From: Actinomadura luteofluorescens
Lineage (GTDB): Bacteria; Actinomycetota; Actinomycetes; Streptosporangiales; Streptosporangiaceae
DNA: 64,000 nucleotides
Assembly: GCF_013409365.1 (NCBI RefSeq)
Contig: NZ_JACCBA010000001.1
Coordinates: forward strand, 6,510,001 to 6,574,000
Direction of reading: 5' to 3'
The notes beneath the pieces were generated by a model. That model was given only the letters and a program-made list of their open reading frames with translations. It made no database searches and was not told where the DNA came from. The position numbers and the translations under genes were made by a program. Positions 8,147-19,357 of this stretch are shown here, one piece after another. How positions within the stretch are numbered: position 1 is the stretch's first letter; the number at the start of each line of letters is the position of its first letter.

Positions 8147-9578
8147 CGAACCGCTCCAGCTCGTCCCGGACGACCCGGTCCAGCCGCGCCGACTCCTCCA
8201 GGTGCGTGAGGAGCTCCTTGGTGAGCCGCTCCACCCGGTCGGCGGCGGGCTCGCCGCCGCGGTCCGCCTCGGCGGCGCCGACGTAGCGGCCCGGCGTGAG
8301 GACGTGGCCGTGCGACCTGACCTCGTCCAGGCCGGCCGCGCGGCAGAAGCCGGGGACGTCGCGATGGCCGTGGTCGCGCCAGGCCCGGTACGCGCCGGCG
8401 ATCCGGGCGATGTCGTCGGCGGTGAGGATCCGCTCGGTGCGGTCGACCATCGTCCCCATGGCGCGGGCGTCGACGAACAGCACCTCGCCCGGGACGCTCT
8501 CGCTCCTGTCCAGGAACCAGAGGCAGGCGGGGATCGGGGTGGTGCGGAAGAGCCGGTCCGGCAGCGCGACGACGCACGAGACGAGGCCGGCCTCCACCAG
8601 CGCGGCGCGGATCTCGCCCTCGCCCGACTGCCGGGACGACATCGACCCGTTCGCCATCACCACGCCCGCGCGGCCCCGCGGCCCGAGCTTGGCCACGATG
8701 TGCTGGATCCAGGCGAAGTTGGCGTTCCCCGCGGGCGGCACGCCGTAGCGCCAGCGCGCGTCGCCGGGATCCCGGTACCAGTCCGACATGTTGAACGGCG
8801 GGTTGGCGAGCACGTGGTCGGCGGCGAGACCGGGGTGGGCGTCCTCGTAGAAGGTGTCGGAGCGGCGGACGTCGCCCGCGATCCCGTGCACGGCCAGGTT
8901 CATCCTGGCCAGCCGCCACGTCCGCTCGTTCGCCTCCTGCCCGTACACCGCTATGTCGTCCGGCCGCCCCCGATGGCTCAGGACGAACCGCTCCGCCTGC
9001 ACGAACATGCCGCCGGAGCCGCAGCACGGGTCGTACACCCGTCCCCGGAACGGCTCCAGGACCTCCACCAGCAGCCTGACCACGCCGGCCGGCGTGTAGA
9101 ACTCGCCGCCGCGCCTGCCCTCGGCCCGCGCGAACTTCTCCAGGAAGTACTCGTAGACCTCGCCGAGCACGTCCCGCGCGGGCCGCTCGCCGGGTCGCGC
9201 CCCGAACCGCGCCCGGCCGATCAGCTCGACCAGCTCGCCGAGGCGCCGCTGGTCGATCTCGGTGAAGATCTGCGGGAGGACGCCGTCCAGCGCGGGGTCG
9301 GCGCGCATGACGGCGCCCATCGCCGCGTCGATCCGCGCACCGATGTCGCCGGCGGCGGGGGAGAGGTCCGCCCACCGCGCCCCGTCCGGCACCCGGAAGC
9401 CCCCGTCATCGGACGAGTCGGACACGTACTTGAGGAACACGAGCCCGAGAACGAAGTCCCTGTACTGCGCCGCGTCGACGGATCCGCGCAGCTTGCCGGC
9501 GGCTTTCCAGAGGACGTCGGCGTTCCAGAGGGCATCGCCTTTCCAGACGGCATCGCCTTTCCGGAGGACATCGTCCAT
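8139..9578 (-). CDS. hsdM: Type I restriction-modification methyltransferase subunit HsdM
   Basis: An N6-adenine DNA methyltransferase of 479 residues. The N-terminal helical domain (LWKAAGKLRGSVDAAQYRD, FLKYVSD) is followed by the SAM site DPCCGSGGMFVQAE and the catalytic NPPF motif in VLANPPFNMSDWY. The C-terminal part with LTPGRYVG is typical. The first 25 residues are unusual: hexapeptide units such as RKGDAV, WKGDAL and WNADVL replace the normal leader and arise from an 18-bp tandem repeat. The ATG at 9578 sits at the end of that array. It is coupled to hsdS. With no nuclease subunit nearby, the pair may act as an orphan methylation system. Confidence 0.93.
   Translation of the reverse strand: MDDVLRKGDAVWKGDALWNADVLWKAAGKLRGSVDAAQYRDFVLGLVFLKYVSDSSDDGGFRVPDGARWADLSPAAGDIGARIDAAMGAVMRADPALDGVLPQIFTEIDQRRLGELVELIGRARFGARPGERPARDVLGEVYEYFLEKFARAEGRRGGEFYTPAGVVRLLVEVLEPFRGRVYDPCCGSGGMFVQAERFVLSHRGRPDDIAVYGQEANERTWRLARMNLAVHGIAGDVRRSDTFYEDAHPGLAADHVLANPPFNMSDWYRDPGDARWRYGVPPAGNANFAWIQHIVAKLGPRGRAGVVMANGSMSSRQSGEGEIRAALVEAGLVSCVVALPDRLFRTTPIPACLWFLDRSESVPGEVLFVDARAMGTMVDRTERILTADDIARIAGAYRAWRDHGHRDVPGFCRAAGLDEVRSHGHVLTPGRYVGAAEADRGGEPAADRVERLTKELLTHLEESARLDRVVRDELERFGG
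9505..9576 (-). repeat. Four 18-bp tandem repeats at the start of hsdM
   Basis: Four imperfect 18-bp units (9505-9522, 9523-9540, 9541-9558, 9559-9576) share the plus-strand form TTCCaGAnGgCaTCGnCn. They encode the first hexapeptides of HsdM. Copy change would alter the length of the HsdM N-terminus by six residues without shifting the frame. Confidence 0.85.
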
Positions 9579-9662
9579 CCGCGTGACTCTAGCGCCCGGC
9601 CCGCCACGCCGCCGGGACGCCGTCGGTGGACGGGAGGCGGGCGCGGTGCGAGGCTGCGGAAC

Positions 9663-10856
9663 GTGATGGTCGTGGGCGTCCTGGCGCTGGCGGCGCTGGC
9701 CGGGTGGCTGTACCTGGCGTTCGCGCACGGGGGCTTCTGGAGGACAGGGCCGGGCCTGCCCGGCGCGCCGGAGCCGGACGAGTGGCCCGAGGTCGTGGCC
9801 GTCGTCCCCGCGCGCGACGAGGCCGCCGTCCTCCCCGAGACGCTCCCGACGCTGCTCGCCCAGCGGTATCCGGGCGCATTCCGCGTGATCCTGGTCGACG
9901 ACGGGAGCGGCGACGGCACCGCCGAGACCGCCGCCGCCCTGGCGGGCGGCGACCCGGCCCTGACGATCGTGCCCGCGAGGGAGCGCCCGCAGGGATGGGC
10001 GGGCAAGGTCTGGGCGATGTCGGAGGGCGTCCAGGCGGCGGGCGAGCCGGACTTCCTCCTCTTCACCGACGCCGACATCGCCTACGCCCCCGGCACCGTG
10101 GAGCGGCTGGTGCGCGCCGCCGTCGCCGGGCGCCGCGACCTGCTGTCGCAGATGGCGACGCTCAGCACCCGCACGGGCTGGGAACGGGCGATCGTCCCCG
10201 CCTTCGTGTACTTCTTCGCCCAGCTCTACCCGTTCCGCCGCGTCGGCCGGGACGGGGCGCGCACGGCCGCCGCCGCGGGCGGCTGCGTGCTCGTCCGCGG
10301 CGCCGCCCTCGCCGGCGCGGGCGGTCTCGCCCGGATCCGCGGCGCGCTGATCGACGACGTGGCGCTGGGGCGGCTGCTCAAGCGCGCGGGCGGGCGCTGC
10401 CGGCTCGATCTCAGCCGCGACGTCGTCAGCCGCCGCCCCTACCCGGGCCTCGCCGACCTCTGGGCGATGATCGTCCGCAGCGCCTACCACCAGCTGCGCT
10501 ACTCGCCCGCCCTGCTGGCCGGGACCGTCGCGGGCCTGCTGCTCCTCTACGCGGTCCCGCCCGCCGCGACGGTCGCGGGCCTGGCCGCGGGTTCGCCCGG
10601 CGGCGTGCCCGCCCTCGCGGCGGGCGCGCTCGCCTGGGCGCTGATGGCGGCCACCTATGCGCCGATGCTGCGCTTCTACGGCCTGTCGCCCGTGCGCGCC
10701 CCGGCCCTGCCGCTCGTGGCCCTGCTGTACGCGGCGATGACCGTCGACTCCGCCCGCAGGCACCGCGCCGGCCGGGGCGGCGCCTGGAAGGGGCGGACTT
10801 TGTCGGGACGGCACAAATCCGGTGCCGCCGATGCGTCCCGGGCGACATTGGAGTAA
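9663..10856 (+). CDS. HpnB-like family 2 glycosyltransferase, membrane-bound
   Basis: A GT2 glycosyltransferase with an N-terminal membrane helix (about residues 3-20) and three or four C-terminal membrane segments. The catalytic domain shows VVAVVPARDEA, VILVDDGSGDGT, FTDADIAY (metal-binding DxD) and LIDDVALGRLLKRAGGR. The segment WAGKVWAMSEGV with AFVYFFAQLYPFRRVGR closely resembles the hopene-associated HpnB group. No squalene-hopene cyclase or other hpn gene is in the window, so the name rests on sequence alone. GTG 9663 follows GAGG at a 9-base spacing; ATG 9666 is the alternative. It diverges from hsdM. Confidence 0.82.
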   Translation: MMVVGVLALAALAGWLYLAFAHGGFWRTGPGLPGAPEPDEWPEVVAVVPARDEAAVLPETLPTLLAQRYPGAFRVILVDDGSGDGTAETAAALAGGDPALTIVPARERPQGWAGKVWAMSEGVQAAGEPDFLLFTDADIAYAPGTVERLVRAAVAGRRDLLSQMATLSTRTGWERAIVPAFVYFFAQLYPFRRVGRDGARTAAAAGGCVLVRGAALAGAGGLARIRGALIDDVALGRLLKRAGGRCRLDLSRDVVSRRPYPGLADLWAMIVRSAYHQLRYSPALLAGTVAGLLLLYAVPPAATVAGLAAGSPGGVPALAAGALAWALMAATYAPMLRFYGLSPVRAPALPLVALLYAAMTVDSARRHRAGRGGAWKGRTLSGRHKSGAADASRATLE

Positions 10857-10865
10857 GTGTCCAAT
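10847..10865. promoter_or_regulatory. ATTGGA-N7-TCCAAT inverted repeat
   Basis: A perfect 6-bp inverted repeat spans the stop codon of the glycosyltransferase and lies about 75 bp before the lipase start. It is followed by an A/T-rich stretch (ATTACGTTACT) that could hold a promoter. This is a candidate operator for the lipase. Confidence 0.35.
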
Positions 10866-10940
10866 TACGTTACTGTCGGGCTGCCGTCACGCCGACGGCA
10901 GGCGCGGAGACGCCGCCGCCACGTTGAAGGGTTACCCGCC

Positions 10941-12194
10941 ATGTCCATCACCGTTCGCCGGGTCGTGCGCGCCGCGGTCGCGTCGTGCCTCGGCCTCGCC
11001 ATGACGGCGGCCGCTCTGCAGGGCACCGCCGCCGCGGCGCCGCAGGACCCCAAGCCCCCGGCCGAGGATCCGTTCTACCAGCCGCCCTCCCCGCTCCCGG
11101 CGGGCGCGCCCGGTGACGTCATCCGGTCGCGTCCCGCGGTGTTCACCGTGGACCCGGTCGGCCACTCGCCGTACGCGGGCGTCAAGTCCTGGCAGGTGCT
11201 CTACCGGTCGGAGACGGTGCAGGGGCGGCCGACCGCCGTGTCGGGCATGGTCCTCGTCCCCACCAAGGAGTGGACGGGCCAGAGCGAGCGGCCGCTCGTC
11301 TCCTACGCCGTCGGGACCCGCGGACTCGGCGACGCCTGTGCCCCGTCCTACACCCTCACCCAGGGCATGGACTACGAGGAGCTGTTCATCGCGGACGCGC
11401 TCAGCCGCGGCTGGGCCGTCGCCGTCACCGACATGGAAGGCCTCGGCACCCCGGGGCAGCACACCTACGAGGTGGGCGGCTCCCAGGGCCGGGCCCTGCT
11501 GAACGTCGCCCGCGCCGCGCAGCGCCTCCCGGACGCCGGGCTCGGCGGATCGCCGGTCGGCCTCTGGGGCTACTCGCAGGGCGGCACCACCGCGGGCTGG
11601 GCGGCGGAGCTGGCGGCGACCTACGCCCCCGACCTGGCGATCAAGGGCGTGTTCGCGGGCGGCGTCCCGGCGGACCTCCAGGCCGTCGCCAAGGGCCTGG
11701 ACGGCTCCCCGTTCGTCGCGCTGATGTTCATGGCCGCCGTCGGCTACGACGCCGCCTACCCCGAGCTCGACCTGGCCGGCTACCTCAACGACGACGGCCG
11801 CGAGCTGCTCGCCAAGGCCCAGGACATGTGCCTGGTCAGCTTCGACGGGCCCCTCACCGTCGTGCAGACCGCCTTCAGGCACATCAGCGACTACACGACC
11901 AGCGACCCGCTGGCCACGCCCGAGTGGCAGCGGCGCCTGGACGCCAACAAGCTCGGTTCCACCGCCCCGAGCGCCCCGGTGCTCCAGACGCAGGCCGTCT
12001 ACGACGAGATCATCCCCGCCGGGCAGGCCGACACCCTCCACAAGGCGTGGTGCGCGAAGGGCGCCAACGTCACCTGGAAGACCTACACCTTCGCCGAGCA
12101 CGCCACCGGCATGCTCTGGAGCGAGCCCGACGCGATGACGTTCCTCGGCGACCGCTTCGCGGGCAAGCCCGTCACCGGCAACTGCGCCGCCTGA
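10941..12194 (+). CDS. Secreted lipase (LIP family)
   Basis: A 417-residue exported alpha/beta hydrolase of the secretory lipase family (PF03583). The signal peptide covers about residues 1-34. Catalytic triad candidates are Ser in the elbow GLWGYSQGGTTAGW, Asp in QAVYDEIIPAGQ and His in FAEHATGML. Pro-rich sequence after the signal and the cap region (AVAKGLDGSPFVALMFMAA) are typical. Two Cys (DAC and NCAA) may form a disulphide. ATG 10941 follows GAAGGG; the longer frame upstream is basic and not protein-like. Substrates are probably triacylglycerols or esters outside the cell. Confidence 0.88.
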   Translation: MSITVRRVVRAAVASCLGLAMTAAALQGTAAAAPQDPKPPAEDPFYQPPSPLPAGAPGDVIRSRPAVFTVDPVGHSPYAGVKSWQVLYRSETVQGRPTAVSGMVLVPTKEWTGQSERPLVSYAVGTRGLGDACAPSYTLTQGMDYEELFIADALSRGWAVAVTDMEGLGTPGQHTYEVGGSQGRALLNVARAAQRLPDAGLGGSPVGLWGYSQGGTTAGWAAELAATYAPDLAIKGVFAGGVPADLQAVAKGLDGSPFVALMFMAAVGYDAAYPELDLAGYLNDDGRELLAKAQDMCLVSFDGPLTVVQTAFRHISDYTTSDPLATPEWQRRLDANKLGSTAPSAPVLQTQAVYDEIIPAGQADTLHKAWCAKGANVTWKTYTFAEHATGMLWSEPDAMTFLGDRFAGKPVTGNCAA

Positions 12195-12236
12195 CCTCTG
12201 TGCGGCCTGACCCCGGCGCCGCCTGAAACCCCTTAG

Positions 12237-12280
12237 CCATAGGGCCGTCCCGCTCCGCAGGGGGCAGGATGGCCCTATGG
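12237..12280. promoter_or_regulatory. 10-bp inverted repeat enclosing a start codon
   Basis: CCATAGGGCC at 12237-12246 pairs perfectly with GGCCCTATGG at 12271-12280 across 24 bases. The second arm contains the ATG (12277) of the DUF6221 gene. It may end transcription of the lipase or mask the start codon of the next gene in RNA. Confidence 0.5.
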
Positions 12281-12666
12281 ATTTGGTGGAGTTCCTCCGC
12301 GCCCGGCTCGACAGGGACGAGCAGATGGCCCGCGCCTGCTCCGGCGCCCCCTGGAGGGCGGCCCCCTCCGGCACGGTCAGCACCGACACCGGCGATCCCT
12401 CCGACGACAGTTCCTCCCACGTCGCGACGGCGGACAACGACGCTTACGCCGAGCACATCGCCCGCCACGACCCGTCGCGCGCGCTCGCCGAGGTGGCGGC
12501 CAAGCGCCAGATCCTGGACGACTACGAGAAGCAGGCCTGGATCCTCGGCCAGGGCCACCGCACCCCCGAGCTCGACGCGGCGCGGTCCGTTCGCGAGGCG
12601 GTGCTGCGCCTCCTCGCGCTGCCCTACGCCCACCACCCCGCCTACCAGGAGGAATGGCGGCCCTAG
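12277..12666 (+). CDS. DUF6221 family protein
   Basis: A 129-residue protein of unknown function. It matches the actinomycete DUF6221 pattern: N-terminal [19 protein letters not shown], a central [20 protein letters not shown] helix and a C-terminal [19 protein letters not shown] segment. No signal or membrane segment is seen. The start codon lies inside an inverted repeat. The stop overlaps the stop of the convergent kinase-like gene within a CTAG. Confidence 0.75.
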   Translation: MDLVEFLRARLDRDEQMARACSGAPWRAAPSGTVSTDTGDPSDDSSSHVATADNDAYAEHIARHDPSRALAEVAAKRQILDDYEKQAWILGQGHRTPELDAARSVREAVLRLLALPYAHHPAYQEEWRP

Positions 12667-13292
12667 ACGTCCGTGATCAGCGCCGGGTGGCCCGGATCGT
12701 CCACCTTCAGGACGACGTCGGCGGTGCGCACGGGGGCGACCTCGGCGTCATAGCGCGCGTAGGCGGGAAGCGTCCACGCCTGGTCGTCCGCCGTGCGGCG
12801 GGCCAGCGCACCGCGCGACAGGGACAGGTGGACGGTCAGCTCGAACGGCAGCCCCCGGCCGAGCAGCAGCGAGCCGTCCAGCAGCAGGACCCCGCCGGGC
12901 CGGACGCGCACGTAGTCCGCCCTCGTCGCCCTGTCGAGCGCCGCGTCCCACAGGCTCGGCAGCACCCGCCCCGTGCCGGACGGCTCCAGCGGCCCCAGCA
13001 CCTCCCGCACGAGCCCGCCCACGTCGAGCCACTCGTCGTAGAGGACGTCCGGATCGTCCCGCCCGTGCTCGAAGCGCAGCGACGCCGGGCGCAGGAAGTC
13101 GCGCGCCGACACCCGCACGACGTCCCGTCCCAGGGCGCGCAGCGGCGAGACGAGGGCGTCGGCCAGGTCCGAGGGCGCCGCGGGCGGCGCCCCGTCGATC
13201 ACCACCCGCGACCAGGAGCCCGTCCCGGACGCCGCGATCCGGTCGGCCAGCTCCTCGACCACCAGGGACGGCGAGATCGGTCGTGCGCGCAC
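12663..13292 (-). CDS. Uridine kinase-like protein
   Basis: A roughly 209-residue P-loop-kinase-fold protein resembling actinomycete uridine kinase-like proteins. It has [19 protein letters not shown] at the nucleotide-binding position, [20 protein letters not shown] for substrate, [14 protein letters not shown], a lid-like segment and a C-terminal [12 protein letters not shown]. The Walker A loop (GAPPAAPSD) lacks the usual GK(S/T), so catalytic activity is doubtful. Start is GTG 13292 or GTG 13295, behind AGGA. It diverges from the metH riboswitch by about 70 bp. Confidence 0.7.
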   Translation of the reverse strand: MRARPISPSLVVEELADRIAASGTGSWSRVVIDGAPPAAPSDLADALVSPLRALGRDVVRVSARDFLRPASLRFEHGRDDPDVLYDEWLDVGGLVREVLGPLEPSGTGRVLPSLWDAALDRATRADYVRVRPGGVLLLDGSLLLGRGLPFELTVHLSLSRGALARRTADDQAWTLPAYARYDAEVAPVRTADVVLKVDDPGHPALITDV

Positions 13293-13360
13293 CACCTCAT
13301 CCTGCCCGCAACCCCGGGCGCGCCTGACACACCGGCCCCTCGGAATGTAACCTCGGTACC

Positions 13361-13451
13361 GGGCCGAGAGGCGCTGCAACGGGCGAGAGCCCGCCACGCT
13401 CGGCCCGAGATACCCGACCCCGCAAGGGCGCCTCCCAGATTCCATGGGAGG
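13361..13451 (+). promoter_or_regulatory. S-adenosylhomocysteine (SAH) riboswitch of metH
   Basis: The aptamer matches the SAH riboswitch fold. P1 is GGGCCGAG (13361-13368) with CTCGGCCC (13399-13406). The conserved GCGCTGCAAC follows P1, P2 is CGGGC/GCCCG around GAGA (13380-13393), and the pseudoknot pairs GAGGCGC (13368-13374) with GCGCCTC (13428-13434). The 3' pseudoknot strand overlaps CCTCCCA (13431-13437), which is perfectly complementary to TGGGAGG (13445-13451), the ribosome site of metH. SAH binding would therefore free the ribosome site, giving an ON switch. Confidence 0.85.
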
Positions 13452-13463
13452 TGCTCGAAAACA

Positions 13464-17069
<3,606 letters not shown>

Positions 17070-17077
17070 CGGCCCTT

Positions 17078-17111
17078 CACCGTTCCGTCGGCGCGTCTCG
17101 GCGGAACGGTG
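17078..17111 (+). terminator. Hairpin terminator after metH
   Basis: CACCGTTCCG (17078-17087) pairs perfectly with CGGAACGGTG (17102-17111) nine bases after the metH stop codon. There is no T run, as is common in high-G+C actinomycetes. Confidence 0.6.
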
Positions 17112-17125
17112 GGGGTGGACCGGCG

Positions 17126-17155
17126 CCGCGTCCGTTCCGGCCGGAACGGACGCGG
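17126..17155. promoter_or_regulatory. 30-bp perfect palindrome
   Basis: Bases 17126-17155 form an uninterrupted palindrome centred on CCGG (core CCGTTCCGG/CCGGAACGG). It ends 29 bp before the GTG of the HEAT-repeat gene. The terminator just upstream reuses the CGTTCCG/CGGAACG half-sites. It could be an operator for a dimeric regulator or a second hairpin. Confidence 0.55.
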
Positions 17156-17184
17156 ATGTCACCGGGTGATGGCACGATGCCCGC

Positions 17185-18501
17185 GTGGAGATACAGGCAC
17201 TGATCGACCAGCTGGCCGGGCCCGACCACAAGGCGGCGGGCGACGCGCTCGTGGCCGTCGGCGAACCCGCCGTCCGGCCCGTCCTGGCCGTCCTCTGCGA
17301 CGAGGACTCCCCGGTCGACTGGGCCACCAGCGCCACCGTCCTGCGGCGCATCGGCCTTCCCGCCCTCGGCCCCCTGGTCGAGGCCATGGCGGCCGCGCCC
17401 ACCGGCGAGGTCGCCCGCCGCTGCGGCTGGGCCCACTGTGGCCTGGAGATCGCCGATCTGGCCGCCTTCGTCCCCGGCCTGAGCCACCCGAGCCCCGAGG
17501 TCCGCGCGAACACCGCCTACGTCCTGCAGCTCAAGGGAGAGGCGGCCCTCCCGCACGCCCCCTCCCTGCTCGCCCTCCTGGACGATCCGGACGACGACGT
17601 CCGGCAACGCGTCATCTGGGCCATCGAGGGGATCGGGCCGGGCGTCATCCCGCTCCTGCGCCAGATCCGCCGTTCCCGCGGCACCGCCCGCCGCCGGGGC
17701 CTGGAGGCCCTCGCCGCGATCGGCGGCCCGTCCGCGCTGGACGACCGTGACCTGGCCCTGCTCCGGCGGCTGATCCGCGTCAAGCTCGCGACGGAGACAC
17801 CCGAACCCATGCACCTGTGCGGCACCTGGTACGCCGTCCCCACCGGCGACCGCGACGCCGTCCTCGACGCCTTCGACCTCTCCGAACCCGAACCGGTCAC
17901 GATGCGGCTCGGCGCGTCCGCCTGGAACCACGACCACCACGTCTCGCGCGGCGACCACGGCCCCTGCCGCCGCGTCTACGTCACCCCGTCCCTGGACGGC
18001 TGGACGCTCGTCTTCGGCGACCCCTTCCCCGACCATGAGGACGACATCGACGTTTCCGCGATCCAGGACCACTGCCGCGACCTGAGCCGCCGCTTCGGCA
18101 CGGCCCACTGGTACGGCGCGAGCTGCGGCGACGAGTGGACGGCCTGGTGCGTCGCCGAGGGCGGCGACGTGGTCCGCTACTACGACGTCTTCGAACCGGA
18201 CGACCAGATCGGCTCCCACCCCGCCGAGGACGGCTACGTCCTCCCGCACGACGACGCCTTCCCCGACGACGCCTTCGACGGCATCGACCTCCACGACAGC
18301 GCCGGCTTCCAGGCCCGCTACTTCCAGGTCAAGAAGGATCTCGGCATCCCCGACGATTGCCACGCCACCACTTTCGCGGCCCGCGCCTCGGTCGACCCGT
18401 CCGCCCTGGGCCCGCGAACGTCCGTCCAGGGGCACGCCGTCCTGGCCCTGACCTCCTGCGGCCTCCGCCACGGCCACCCTCCCGGCGCCCTGCGGATCTG
18501 A
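17185..18501 (+). CDS. HEAT-repeat protein with C-terminal actinobacterial domain
   Basis: A 438-residue cytosolic protein of unknown function. Residues about 1-190 contain paired helices of HEAT type (for example ALVAVGEPAVRPVLAVL, PEVRANTAYVLQLKGEAALP and DVRQRVIWAIEGIG). Residues about 205-400 form a separate acidic domain (GTWYAVPTGDRDAV, RRVYVTPSLDGWTLVFGDP, RFGTAHWYGASCGDEWTAW, GGDVVRYYDVFEPDDQIG) that I have seen in actinobacterial proteins without an assigned role. HEAT repeats usually bind proteins. Start is GTG 17185, preceded by the palindrome. The SUMF1-like gene follows 30 bp later. Confidence 0.75.
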   Translation: MEIQALIDQLAGPDHKAAGDALVAVGEPAVRPVLAVLCDEDSPVDWATSATVLRRIGLPALGPLVEAMAAAPTGEVARRCGWAHCGLEIADLAAFVPGLSHPSPEVRANTAYVLQLKGEAALPHAPSLLALLDDPDDDVRQRVIWAIEGIGPGVIPLLRQIRRSRGTARRRGLEALAAIGGPSALDDRDLALLRRLIRVKLATETPEPMHLCGTWYAVPTGDRDAVLDAFDLSEPEPVTMRLGASAWNHDHHVSRGDHGPCRRVYVTPSLDGWTLVFGDPFPDHEDDIDVSAIQDHCRDLSRRFGTAHWYGASCGDEWTAWCVAEGGDVVRYYDVFEPDDQIGSHPAEDGYVLPHDDAFPDDAFDGIDLHDSAGFQARYFQVKKDLGIPDDCHATTFAARASVDPSALGPRTSVQGHAVLALTSCGLRHGHPPGALRI

Positions 18502-18531
18502 CCCGGCGGGCGCCGGTAGGATCACCTGCCC

Positions 18532-19206
18532 ATGGACGCGAGCGCCGGAATCGAGATGGTCGACGTCCCGGCGGGGACGGTGACGCTGTCGGACCGGCGG
18601 ACGCAACGCAGCTGGCCGGTCGACCTCGCGCCCTACCGGCTGGGCGTGTTCCCGGTCACCCGGGCGCAGTATGCCCAGGTCAGCGCAGAGCGGCCGAGCG
18701 CCGTCGGAGAGGGGCGGCTGCCCGTCGAACGCGTCTCGTGGCTGGACGCTGTGCGATTCTGCAACGCCCTGTCCTGGCGTGAGGGACTGGCGCCCGCGTA
18801 TCGGCTCGACGCCGACGGCGAGGGCGCCGAGTGGGACGCCTCCGCCGACGGGTACCGGCTGCCGACCGAGGCCGAATGGGAGCACGCCTGCCGCGCCGGC
18901 ACGACCGGCCCGCGGTACGGGCCGCTCGACGAGATCGCCTGGTATCGCGGGAACGCCCAGGAGCACGTCCACGACGTGGGTGGCAGGCGGCCCAACGCCT
19001 GGGGCCTGTACGACATGCTGGGGAACGTCTGGGAGTGGTGCTGGGACCTCTACGACGCCGAGGTCTACGGCGCCTACCGGGTGCTCCGGGGCGGCGGCTG
19101 GTCCGACGAGCACTGGAGTTGCCGGGCCTCGGTGCGGCGCCGCAGCCACCCGACGTTCCAGATCGACGACGTGGGCTTCCGCCTGGCGCGTTCCGTCGCG
19201 CGCTGA
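18532..19206 (+). CDS. Formylglycine-generating-enzyme (SUMF1)-like protein
   Basis: A 224-residue SUMF1/FGE-fold protein. Recognisable motifs are LGVFPVTRAQYAQ, VERVSWLDAVRFCNALSWRE, GYRLPTEAEWEHACRAGT, LYDMLGNVWEWCWDLY, RVLRGGGWSDEHWSCRASV and a C-terminal VGFRLAR. True FGE needs a Cys pair near the C-terminus (CxxxxC); here only one Cys is in that area, so sulfatase activation is unlikely and the partner is unknown. No sulfatase is nearby. It may be cotranscribed with the HEAT-repeat gene. Confidence 0.85.
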   Translation: MDASAGIEMVDVPAGTVTLSDRRTQRSWPVDLAPYRLGVFPVTRAQYAQVSAERPSAVGEGRLPVERVSWLDAVRFCNALSWREGLAPAYRLDADGEGAEWDASADGYRLPTEAEWEHACRAGTTGPRYGPLDEIAWYRGNAQEHVHDVGGRRPNAWGLYDMLGNVWEWCWDLYDAEVYGAYRVLRGGGWSDEHWSCRASVRRRSHPTFQIDDVGFRLARSVAR

Positions 19207-19227
19207 GGGGCCCTTCAAGGAGGCCCC
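19207..19227 (+). terminator. Hairpin after the SUMF1-like gene
   Basis: GGGGCC (19207-19212) pairs with GGCCCC (19222-19227) around a 9-base loop directly after the stop codon. T-rich sequence follows at 19258-19290, where the promoter of the next operon is likely to lie. Confidence 0.4.
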
Positions 19228-19357
19228 CGCCCGCACGCCTGCGGACGGTAGATCATTCGTTTTTGCTGGCCAGTGGCGCTTTTTGTCGTTTTAGTCCCGA
19301 TTCCTCGGGCTATGCCGACAGTGACGGGGGAAACCGGCAGGGAAGCGAAGGCTGATC

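Noticed and set aside
9663..10856. Start of a hopanoid biosynthesis cluster
   Set aside because: The glycosyltransferase resembles HpnB, but no other hopanoid gene is present on either side.
13361..13451. Cobalamin riboswitch upstream of metH
   Set aside because: No B12 box is seen and the element is too short. P1, P2 and the pseudoknot match the SAH class instead.
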